From contig JPHH03000001.1 of the NCBI GenBank assembly GCA_000750105.3, forward strand, positions 1,116,001 through 1,180,000: 64,000 nt of DNA. Direction: 5' to 3'. The notes under the pieces are model-generated. The model was not told where the DNA came from. It searched no databases and saw only the letters and a program-made list of their open reading frames with translations. The position numbers and the translations under genes are program-made. The stretch comes from Tolypocladium sp. Sup5 PDA-1. Lineage: Eukaryota; Ascomycota; Sordariomycetes; Hypocreales; Ophiocordycipitaceae. Below, piece after piece: positions 55,255 through 64,000 of the stretch (positions are counted from its first letter, which is position 1; every line of letters starts with the position of its first letter).

Positions 55255-55739
55255 GTGTTGATTGATGCACTGTTCTCACTTTCTTATGTACCCACGGGAA
55301 CGGATGGTCCCGTGACTCCCGCCCACTATTACCAGTCGCTCGTCCATTTCCACAGCCCGTCTCCCTCACGCACGGTGTCCTCGTACGCTGCCCAGTCGGA
55401 CAGCTGCATCAAGGCCCTCGCAACGGTCAGTGCCGCGCGCGTCGGTCGCATGACCGGCAACACCGGGCTCTACGAGCACAGCAAAGAAAGCCCAGAGGCC
55501 GTCGCGGGAGCCCTCCAAGCGTCTGGCCAATGGCGCAACGCCCGGGCCAACGGACCGCCGTCCGAGCCGCCTGGCGCGTTCGAGATGGACCCGTCCAAGG
55601 TCGCCGACGACGCCGACTAGAGCCCAAGGAGCTGTTTACAATCAACGGCAAAAACCACTTTGACTTGTACGACAATCTGTCCGAGTTGGGTCCCAGGTTG
55701 GTCGACTTTTTGGCAAAGCCCTGGCTTGTGCCACTATGA
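55255..55739 (+). pseudogene. Decayed gene fragment, possibly alpha/beta hydrolase
   Basis: A frame ends at 55618 after SCIKALATVSAARVGRMTG, YEHSKESPEAVAGALQASGQW and FEMDPSKVADDAD. In a second frame, directly after, comes LEPKELFTINGKNHFDLYD and RLVDFLAKPWLVPL, which looks like the natural end of the same protein. The second part resembles the C-terminal His-containing segment (GxxHFDLYD) of fungal dienelactone/DUF-type alpha/beta hydrolases. A one-base frameshift near 55615 and no N-terminal domain suggest a truncated pseudogene. The family call is tentative. Confidence 0.45.
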
Positions 55740-56749
55740 GTTGAATAAATGTTTGTGATAAACGTCACCACGGGACGGAGTCAGGAAGGCATCATCCCCT
55801 GCCGAGCTGCCTTGGTGCCAACTTATGCAATTGGCCAACTTGTCACTGTAATGTCGGCAGATGGTGGTCGTTGGTTGAGCAGACAAGCTGGGGAGCGGAT
55901 TGGCCAAGTGGTGCATACGCATGCTCATCATGGGTTTAGGTTGCCAGGCATCTGGCATACACCTCGACACCGACCATTCAATACATATCGTCTTTCCGTA
56001 ACCATTATTACTCCTCTTCGTAGAAAGGGAAGAACCAGTCGCCATTGTGCGAAGCTGTGATCGGCAAGAACGCAGTGAGTGCCTGTGTTTGCAAAAGTCT
56101 TGTTTGGGCGCCAACTTTGTTCTTCTTGACGGCGAGATCCTGTATTTCGAGATAGTTGATAGGTTTCACTACACCGCTAAGGTACCAATAGCAGTCAGCC
56201 AGGAGACTTCCTAGAGAAGGATCAGCTATGGCCGTTTAACCACCCCCAGAATAAACCGGACTTGGTCCGCGAGGGCCCACATGCTCTCATACTTCAGATT
56301 GGCATTCGATAACGTGTTCCATATTAAGGCGCGCATCAAAAACTCTACGGTTCACTACGAGACGTAGGGCGGTATCGTGGACCTTCGACCATGGAATCCA
56401 TCACCGTCTAGTAAGCCCTCAATTTTCCTACTAGAAATTAAGCAGCACCCCCAAGGACACGGCGGATCCTAGGGCACGGCGGTCTCCTATAGCATCGACT
56501 CACCGGCCAGAGTTAGCTTGTTTGTTATGGCCTCGCCGGTTAGTCGGCAGAAGGTTCTGGAGATTTCACGCGAATTACGGAAGACCGTAAAAGTCAAGGT
56601 TTAGTATTAGCCGTAACGTGGCTTAAGGGCAAAAAGGAATGAGGATGGTAGGAAACAAAGGTTTATAATGTGAGGGCATCATGAATACTCTATTCGGATA
56701 TTACGGCGTGGCGCCATGACTAGTATATAAATTGATTTCCTATAAATTG
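55740..56749. other. Region of falling GC, no gene
   Basis: From about 56150 the DNA is clearly A/T-richer than the rest, with many TAG/TAA triplets on both strands, as in relics mutated by RIP. No intact frame over 130 codons. Confidence 0.45.
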
Positions 56750-57395
56750 GCAAGGCCACTCCTTATAGTAGCAGCACGCCTCTAGCTACCGGCCAGAAGC
56801 CCCGATATGGTCGGAAATCGAACATAAATACCGTAGTAGAAGATGCTCAGGTCCGTCTCGTCCCAATAGCGCACTAGCTCAACTACGGGTATCCTGCTAT
56901 AATAGCGATAAAACCAAAACTAGATAAGGCCAACTTCGCCGTATAAGCGAACACGGAACGTATCTAGCGGTAGCTTATAAGCCTCTACTATCTTAACCTA
57001 ACACGGAGCTTTCTAATACTTCCCGGACGGGAAGTCGTTAGGCACTATTGCCAACTACGCTAATATCTCTATACCCAACGCGTTGAGAGGAATGGTATTA
57101 TCGTTGGCCCACTCGAGGCTGCTAACGATGCCCTTGTGCTCGTTGTTGCCAAACCCGTGGACCGTGCGATCGATGAGGTCTAGCGCACAACTGCGCTTCG
57201 TTGTCGTACGCGGTGCGGACGACGGTGAAGCCCCAGGTATGCCGTCTGTACTTGGAGCGCATAGACAATATTTGTTTTACCCACTGAGGCATTAACCGAC
57301 TCACTTCAGGATCTCCCGGGAAGCGTGCTGGCCCGCCGCTATATAGACAAGGGGTTTTCGGCCAAGGGGGTCCCATAGATGCTGACATTGGCACC
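56750..57395 (-). pseudogene. Degenerate pseudogene with RIP-like stops
   Basis: Reading the minus strand from 57395 down gives WVKQILSMRSKYRRHTWGFT and VVRTAYDNEAQL in one frame. The reading continues in a second frame with DLIDRTVHGFGNNEHK and WANDNTIPLNALGIEIL. It then runs on with in-frame TAGs as FWFYRYYSRIPVVELVRY and YYGIYVRFPTISGLLAG. At least one frameshift and several TAG stops break it. The WGFTVxRTAY phrase is familiar from uncharacterised Pezizomycotina proteins; I do not assign a function. Confidence 0.5.
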
Positions 57396-58124
57396 TAGAG
57401 TTTATTGTCGGATCGGGCTGTTGACTTCGGTCCGAGAAAAAGCAAGGAAAAGACCGCTTAGCACGAAGGTTAGGTAGCCTGCTGACCAGATAGTTAATCT
57501 GCCAATCGGTCAGTTCATAGTCTGCTAACCCCTAAAGCTAAGGAAAAAGCAAAGAAAGGACTGGCTAGGCACGGAGGCAGAGGAAAGCTTAAGAGGGGAC
57601 GATTTCTCTTACAATGAAAGTGAAGGCAGTCAAGCAAGGCTTCAATTGATCGAGGATTGGGACTCTGATGCTGTATCGCTACGACCGCCTTCTATCCCGA
57701 CTTCTCCAGGGGCTTCAAGCAGAGGCAGCTATGTGAAAGGCACGTGCAAGCGGGACATAAAGTCAGTGGACGAAACACCCCATGGGACGGTTGCATCTGG
57801 CACCATGAACTTGGCGGTTATAACCATGGTTTTTGGCAACTAACGAGCGGCGCCACGACTGAACCCAGCGTGGACTTGGACACACGAGTGTGCTGAAGGC
57901 AGACGTCACAGAACCAACATTCTGATCCTCCATGAAGTACCGGTTGGAAGCTTGCATGTCAACCGATCTCCGTCTCCGTCATTCATATCCCAGTTGAAGG
58001 TTCGAGGTTACCCCCTGCTCCATATAACCCAGTTGGAAGCTTGTGGTCAACCGGGGCCGTCCATGCCAGTGCCAGCCATCGGTCAGTTGAACGCCAGGCA
58101 GGCTGTAGCACCGGCAGTGCACGC
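57396..58124. other. Intergenic with a short direct repeat
   Basis: Two diverged copies of GAAAAAGCAA-GAAA-GAC-G-CTAGCACG-AGG at about 57436 and 57542 flank a stretch with repeated CTGCTGACC/CTGCTAACC. Near 57960-58045, AGTTGAAGGTTCGAGGTTA and AGTTGGAAGCTTGTGGTCA may be another decayed pair. No gene. Confidence 0.4.
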
Positions 58125-58382
58125 TTATTTGTAGCAGTGGCCGTTGATGCAGTACCTGGCGTCATTCTGGCAGCAAGACAGTTGGCAGCACTTAAGGGTG
58201 TAGCAGCAGAAGCCGCCGATGGGGCAGTACCGCGGGTAGTTGGGCGGGCAGACGGCCTCGAGGTTGACGCTGCCCCTGGGCGCTTTGATGCCCTTATCGT
58301 CGGCCAGCTGAAGCTCTGGGAGCAAGTCGGCAATGGCACCAAAGGCCGAGGCGAGGAGGATGATGCTGATTTCAAACTTCAT
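58125..58382 (-). CDS. Small secreted cysteine-rich protein
   Basis: An intronless 85-aa protein. The signal peptide is MKFEISIILLASAFGAIA, then a short propeptide-like part (DLLPELQLADDKGIKAPRG), then a compact domain with ten cysteines: VC, YC, FCC, KCC, SCC, YC, HC. The pairing of three CC doublets suggests a disulfide-knotted fold. No family recognised. Proteins of this size and cysteine density include effectors, antifungal peptides and hydrophobin-like proteins. The pattern is not the C-CC-C-C-CC-C of hydrophobins. A TATA-like element lies about 155 bp upstream. Confidence 0.75.
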   Translation of the reverse strand: MKFEISIILLASAFGAIADLLPELQLADDKGIKAPRGSVNLEAVCPPNYPRYCPIGGFCCYTLKCCQLSCCQNDARYCINGHCYK

Positions 58383-59800
58383 GTTGACTGGACCATGTTA
58401 GGCAACGCATCAGGGGTGGGTCAGGGGTTGGATCAACGAGGAGACGAGGGCTCACCGAGTTGGATGTTTCTGGTTCAAGTTACTGTGGTCTGTTGCAGAG
58501 CCTGGTGAGGACTCCGAGGCGGAATCTCGACGAGTTTATATGTCAGTGATCCTAGTGCCAACTACATGGGACTTGGGCAGCAAGCACGGGGTAAGATTCA
58601 ACCGCCCGATGAGTGTGAAGCCGCCGTGGCCTGCATGCATGCCCAGAGGTGATGCCGCTCTTCGGCTGGCCCAGATGCAGCTGATTCTGCGCATACGATG
58701 ATACGATGCTACGCCGACGTGGTCGAATGTCTCAGGCGGAGGATCGCTTACCCGACCGTCGTTCAGCTGGCGGCACGTCGCGGACGTGAAGGGCTGTTCT
58801 AGATGGTCTCGTTGGTCGCGATTCGGCTCGCCGTGCTGACCGCAAAGCGTTGCAGCGGGAGGCGTGGCGGAGGGTTGCTGGGATATCGCCGGGGCGTTTG
58901 GCGCGGAGAGTTTTGACTTTGGTGTTGTCGCACGGCACGACAGGCGCCACCAATACTTGGTGCGGGTGAAGGATCGAATGCATAATTGCGAGGGGTTCTA
59001 GAACGGAAGAGACAGAGGTAACAGTTGTCTCCTGCCTCCCTCGACACGGACCCCAAGGGCTGACCACGAGACGACAGGGAGGTGGTTGTCAGTCTCCCAG
59101 TGCCAAGAGTCTGACGGGTCCCTGTTTGCTCGGGTCGATCCGCCGGCACCGATATGCATAAACGGGCATATTATTCGCTGCCCATGCAGGTGAGACAGCT
59201 GGCCCAATGGCTCGCCCTGACCAAGATCGGCCTGCTTTGCGATGGACCGAGATACGCCAACGGCCAACCATCAGGTGCCGACGCGCCTCGACCGTCAATG
59301 CTCGACAGGTATTGGCCGATGCCGTACAACGTGGGCTGCCCATCTTTTCAGCTCGAGTCTGGTCTCGCATGTTGCTGCCCGGGGCGCTGCACCGAGAGGG
59401 CCATTTCCCCGCACATGTCGCGCCCCGTCGTGCAGAGAGGCAGACACGATGCCTGCCCAAGACAGCGGAACTCGGCCCAACCGCGTGCGACAGACCGCTG
59501 CCTGCACCAGTTCCATGGGTGTCGTGCCGCGTGCCGCGTGCCGTCCAACCAGCCGGCCCGGCAGCTATTAATATTAACTACGGACGTATAGTACGGACTA
59601 AATACCTACCCTGCACTTGCCTGCACCCTGGACACACCAAGCTCCGAGCCTCCGATGGCGCCCCGCCCCCACTTCGACTGGACCACCCCCACCACCCAAA
59701 TCCGACGTCAGTCCTCGAAATGTCGCGATCCTCCGCTTCCTCGCGCAGCCTCTTTCCTCAGCCCTACTGCCCGGCCACCCCTCCCGTCCGACGCATCAGC
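58383..59800. other. Divergent intergenic region
   Basis: Serves as promoter for the cysteine-rich protein (-) and the GT8 gene (+). Overlapping short frames on both strands are not supported. The GT8 frame stays open upstream to 59207, so a longer N-terminus (ATG at 59720) is possible. Confidence 0.45.
58535..58542 (-). promoter_or_regulatory. TATA-like element of the cysteine-rich protein gene
   Basis: CATATAAA on the minus strand, about 155 bp before the ATG at 58382. Confidence 0.45.
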
Positions 59801-60821
59801 ATGGCGCAACGCGTCCGTGCCGTCGACTCTGACAAAGGTACGCCTATCCATCCATCCATCCATCCATCCAAACCTCGCGTCTGCTTCCGCTGATCGCTCA
59901 GTCTGGACCACGCTCATCACCAACCTCGACTACCTCCCCGGGCTGCTCACGCTCGCGCACTCGCTGCGCCGCGTGCAGTCGGCTTACCCCCTCGTAGCGC
60001 TCTACACGGACTCGTTCCCCGCGTCGGGCCTCGCAGCCCTCGCCGCGCGCGGCATCCCCGCGCAGCGCATCCCCTACCTGCTGCCCGCGACGTCCAAGGA
60101 CTACTCCGAGGACCCGCGCTTCTACGACTGCTGGAGCAAGCTGACACCCTTTTCGCTGACCGAGTACACCCGCGTCGTCCAGCTTGACTCAGACATGCTG
60201 GTGCTGCGCAACATGGACGAGCTCATGACTCTAGAGCTGGACCCGCCGGCGGTGAGCGAGACGGGCGACGCGCGCACCAGCAGGCGGGTGTTTGCAGCGG
60301 GCCACGCGTGCGTCTGCAACCCGCTAGGGAAGCCACACTACCCCAGGGACTGGACCCCGGACAACTGCGCCTTTTCCTCGCAGCACGCCGAGCCCGACGC
60401 CGCGCAGACGGTGGCTGCTGACCCGAGCGCGGGGCCCCTGGGCTTTATGAACGGCGGCCTGCAGGTGGTCAACCCGTCGGCGGGGCTGTACGCGCAGATT
60501 CTCGCCCACATGGAGGCGGACGCGGTCAACATGGACTTCGCGGACCAGTCGCTGCTGTCGGACCTGTACCGGGGGCGGTGGGTCGCGCTGCCCTACGTGT
60601 ACAATGCGCTCAAGACGATGCGCTGGCCGGGCGTGCACGACGCCATCTGGCGGGACGGCGAGGTCAAGAACCTGCACCTGATTCTGAGCCCCAAGCCGTG
60701 GGACGAGCTGGACGAGCGGGGGGAGTGGACGGGGACCGACGAGACCCACCGCTGGTGGGTGGACGTGAACCGGGACCGGCGGGCGGCGGAGCGGGAGCAG
60801 GGCATCGACGATGGGTTCTAG
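59801..60821 (+). CDS. GT8 glycosyltransferase (glycogenin-like)
   Basis: Exons 59801-59837 and 59902-60821 (GTACGC/CTCAG intron containing an ATCC microsatellite) give 318 aa. VWTTLITNLDYLPGLLTLAHSLR is the typical GT8 start. LVALYTDS follows, and VVQLDSDMLVLRNMDEL (about 105-120) carries the DxD metal-binding motif. Later come FMNGGLQVVNPSAGLY and FADQSLLSDLYRGRW, then YNALKTMRWPGV and LILSPKPW, which fit the conserved GT8 core. It transfers sugar from UDP-glucose or UDP-galactose. There is no clear glycogenin C-terminal domain, so it is more like a fungal galactinol-synthase/GT8 of unknown acceptor. An in-frame upstream ATG at 59720 would add 27 residues. Confidence 0.88.
59846..59870 (+). 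repeat. ATCC microsatellite inside the GT8 intron
   Basis: Six ATCC units plus a base, fully within the 64-nt intron. Length variation here would change intron length but not coding. Confidence 0.9.
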
Positions 60822-61063
60822 GAGCGTTGGTGATGCGGGTGTGCACGGGATGCCACGGGTAAATCATCTAGACTTCTATTCGCGCAGATACGGCTCGCCA
60901 TCACGCTCCATGGAAACATCCAACTCCGGGAAATGTACAAGCTGCAGATAGTCACTATCTATCCATGCGCAGCCAGTCCGCGCGCAACCAGTCCTCGCTC
61001 ATGCATTCTAGTCTATGTCTGGCACAAAGGAAAGGATCGAGGTATCTTGCGCAAAATGTCCGC
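60822..61063. other. Convergent gap, GT8 and Atg2
   Basis: Only 3' flanking DNA is seen. Confidence 0.45.
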
Positions 61064-64000
61064 TCAATGCTTGTATTTCTGCCAATGGTTAGCCACGAAG
61101 CACGCGTGTCAGGGAAGGCCGGGCTTACCTCGCCGATTCGCCGCCGGTTGTGCGGATCAATCGTGTTGGTCGCCCCCATGAGCGTCTGCCCAATCGCCTT
61201 GGTGACGCCGACGGCCGGCCGAAAGATGATGGTCGGCGCCCGCTTCAGCACCGCGCGGGCGGCGCCCCCGGCCGTCTGGCTCTCCATGACCTCGCCAGGG
61301 ACCGCGATGATGGCGTCCCTGGCCAGGTTCACGTCGCGCGTCAGGGAGCGGTATCCGCCGCGGATGCCCTGCAGCACGCCCGTCGGCTGGTCGGCGTAGA
61401 GTGAAATCTGCTTCCTGTCCTCGGCGTCGAGGTCGTCGTCGTCCCAGCCCTCGGCCTCCTGCTGCTGCTTGTCCGTGAGCATCTCCTCGGCGCCCTGGAG
61501 CGCGTACTGCGTGCCGACGGCGATCTTGGCGCCCAGCTTGACGAGCTCCGTGCCCGTGGTGCGCGCAAAGGCGGCGGCGCCCTTGGAGATGCTGCGGATG
61601 ACACGGCCGTCCTTTTGGTACTCGCGCAGCGGAATCTCGACCAGGTCGCGGAAGCCGCTGCCGATGTTGACGAGGGAGCGCACGGGGGCCAGCCCGGCCA
61701 CGACGCCGGGCAGCTGGTTCTTGCGCACGTCGGGCATCCATATGTCGTTGAGCGTCTTGCCGAGGCGGTCGAAGCCCGAGACGCCGTAGATGATGACGTG
61801 GCGCATGACCATGCGGGCCTCTTCCAGGACGATAAAGTTCATGAACTCGGTGGTATGGCCTGACCGAAGCCCGGCGTAGTCGACCCGCTTGGGCTTAAAG
61901 TCGAGCTTGACGGGAATATCGTTGATCTCGGCGCGCTGGAGGAACGGGACATCGCTGGGCGACGAGTGCACGGGCACGTCCTCGTCCTTGAACTCGAAGA
62001 AGCGGGTGATGAAATCGAGGGCGTCCTGGTCGACGTGGAGCCGCAGCGGCAACACCGTCGCGCGCATGACAATCTCGGACGCGGCGAGCTCAGGGAGGGG
62101 CTTGACGTTGAGGAGCTCGAGGTGCACCATGCTGGTGCCCATCTCTCGCTCGCCCTGGTCCTGGTCGTAGGTGGCAAACTTCTTCCACGTTGACGTCGGC
62201 ACGTGGTCGAAGATGTCGAGGGACTGCACGCGGACGTCGATGCTGCTCAACGTCTCTCCCGAGGGCGGGAACGCGACCACGTCGGCGTTGACGCCCTGCA
62301 GCTCAAACGTGATTTTGTGGTTCCTGCTGCGGTTGAGCCTCAGCCGCCTCGACTTGGACTGGCGGTGGTGCCGCGCGGTGCGGTTCGTGGTGGCGGTCAG
62401 CGCCGTCGTCGCCACCGACTCCGTTTCCGTCGCGTTGTCATTGAGCCCCTCGTTGATGGCGCGAGTCAGCTCCCGCGGGTCGCGGTTCGCGGGGACGCCA
62501 ATGTATATCGAGTTGAAGAGGAAATCGCCAATTGTCTCCTCGTCCTCCAGCTCCTCCTCGTAGACGTGCGGCCGTGACTGCCGCTCGATAGCCTTGGTCT
62601 CGACGTCTTCGACGGCCCTGGTGATGACCTCGCGCGTGTGGGCCCAGTCATAGCCGTCAAAAAGATTCCAGATGACGTGGACGTCGCGGACCGACACCGT
62701 CAGGGGGCTCGCCCTGACGAGTGCGTCTGGTGCCTGGTCGTAGGTGTTCTTTGCCGAGTTCCAGACCTTGGCCGCGTGGCCCCTGCCGGAGTCGTCGCGG
62801 CCGTAAAAGTTTTCGTGGATGACCAGGTCGTCGCCGCTGTCCTCCACGTCGCTCTGGGACGGGTTGAAGCCGGTGAGCAGGACGCCCTCGGCCGTGTCCT
62901 GCATCGTGGCGCCATGCCGCGTCGCGTCGAAGATCTCCTCCCCGCCAGAGTGCTCCCCGTAGTACTGCGAGTCGACGCGGAGCGAGTCGCTCCCGTAGTC
63001 CACGTCCGAGTCTCCGCTTCCTGCCATCTCCTGCGCCCCGGCAAAGTCCTGGTCAAAGTCGTACTCCCCCTCGGGCTTCCCAAACGCCTCCGCGGAGATG
63101 GACGCCAGGAGGTCCTGGACGGGGACGACCTTGGTTCTGTACTTGTTTTCCTTGCTCGGCGGCGTCGGGGGCTTCAGAGCGTTGGCCAGCGTGATGAGGG
63201 TCTGGGTGGAGTCTGCGCAGGTCTCTAGTACCAGCAGGTCGTCGCGGAGTTCGACGTCGACCTGCTTGCCGTCGCCGTCGGGGGCCGCCTTCACCTTGGC
63301 GACGACGCTGGCGGAGGAGATGTAGCAGATGTCGACGAAGCCCTTGGAGCACATATCGGCGACCTGGGGGGACACCGCCGACGACAGGCGGCGTCTCGAG
63401 CTCGCGGATGGGTTGGCGGTCCCCGTCGCGGAGACGTCGTCGGTCAAGAGCACGGACGCCTTGTTGATGTTCATGGTCACCGTCGTCTTGCCGTCGTTGG
63501 GGAGGACCGTCTGCATATGGGCGTCTGTAAACGCCACGACCATCTTGGACGTCAGGTTGAGTGGGTTCAGCCCGACGAGACAGTCACGCAGCCCCACGTC
63601 CAGGGTCATGGGTTTGCCGGCGGGCGTCGGCGGCGACTGGGGCTGTGCGAGGGTCGCGTGGGCCTGCTCACCGAGGCTGGCTACCGAGGCGGCGAGGCTT
63701 GCTTCAAAGTCCTGGGGCGTGGCGTCGGCGGCGAGCCCCAGGACGTCCATGACGGTCGGCACGCGGTACTCGACCCTTAGATCCTGGAGCTTCAGTTTGA
63801 CAGTGGGCTCCATCTCGTCTCCAATCATCCTGGCCATGACGACGGGGCCGTTGCCCAGCGCATCAGGGGAGTCAAAGGCGGGCGAGCTGACGAGGTCCTC
63901 CGTCTTGTTGCGCCGGACCGAGACTCCGTGAACGGCGACAGCGACGAGGGAGGGCACCGTGATGTGGCCGACCTCCAGGTTACTGACCTCGCCAGCGACG
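61064..64000 (-). CDS. atg2: Autophagy lipid-transfer protein Atg2, C-terminal part (cut by window edge)
   Basis: The main exon (61129-64000 and beyond) and a 15-nt last exon (61064-61078) are joined by a 50-nt GTAAGC/GCAG intron. About 960 C-terminal residues are visible. The end is RRIGEKYKH. Atg2-type segments include SVRRNKTEDLV, HVIWNLFDGYDWAHTREVI with a nearby MMC-style acidic stretch, RMVMRHVIIYGVSGFDRLG, and the conserved C-terminal block GLAPVRSLVNIGSGFRDLVEIPLREYQKDGR followed by an amphipathic region. Atg2 bridges ER and phagophore and transfers phospholipids, together with Atg18 and Atg9. Residue numbers are unknown because the N-terminus lies outside the window. The reading stays open to base 64000. 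Confidence 0.93.

Overview
This window is nuclear DNA from a filamentous ascomycete, most likely a sordariomycete and perhaps Hypocreales. The evidence is the gene set (CFEM protein, ABCC pump, NmrA-like protein, Atg2, Rae1, MetAP2, homoserine kinase), introns of about 45-80 nt with GTAAGT-like donors and CTAAC-like branch points, high coding GC, and monocistronic genes on both strands. The placement is inferred from gene content and style; no search was run.

Left arm (1-32.3 kb) is mostly a conserved housekeeping block. In order it holds homoserine kinase, a DapA/HOGA-type aldolase with a 25-bp poly-C tract at its start, an F-box protein, a THEM6-like thioesterase-fold membrane protein, a CFEM GPI protein, Rae1/Gle2, a small probably mitochondrial protein, an eight-exon ABCC transporter convergent with an NmrA-like protein, a 700-aa disordered protein, a 122-aa protein with a GC-AG intron, a peroxiredoxin-like protein, a YFH7-type P-loop kinase, MetAP2 and a PRELI/Ups lipid-transfer protein.

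Middle (32.3-43.8 kb) is gene-poor and repeat-rich. It holds two copies of a repeat built on the 3' half of a tRNA-Ser, a foldback element around a 9-bp minisatellite, a 55-bp tandem repeat, an orphan gene frameshifted by a 5-bp duplication, a multi-intron CCHC zinc-knuckle gene, and an intact intron-bearing tRNA-Ser(CGA).

Right part (43.8-64 kb) alternates real genes with accessory DNA. The genes are an amino-acid permease, a 96-aa secreted acidic protein, an alcohol-acetyltransferase-like enzyme, a polytopic membrane protein, a 10-cysteine secreted protein, a GT8 glycosyltransferase and the C-terminal part of Atg2, which runs off the right edge. The accessory DNA includes a 24-bp tandem array carrying splice-donor-like motifs and two decayed genes (about 55.3-55.7 and 56.75-57.4 kb).

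There is no obvious biosynthetic cluster. The ABCC pump, NmrA-like protein, acyltransferase and GT8 are scattered. The best candidates for something undescribed are the 32-48 kb repeat families and the orphan genes among them. All exon boundaries were placed by reading splice motifs and checking phase by hand; no transcript evidence was available.
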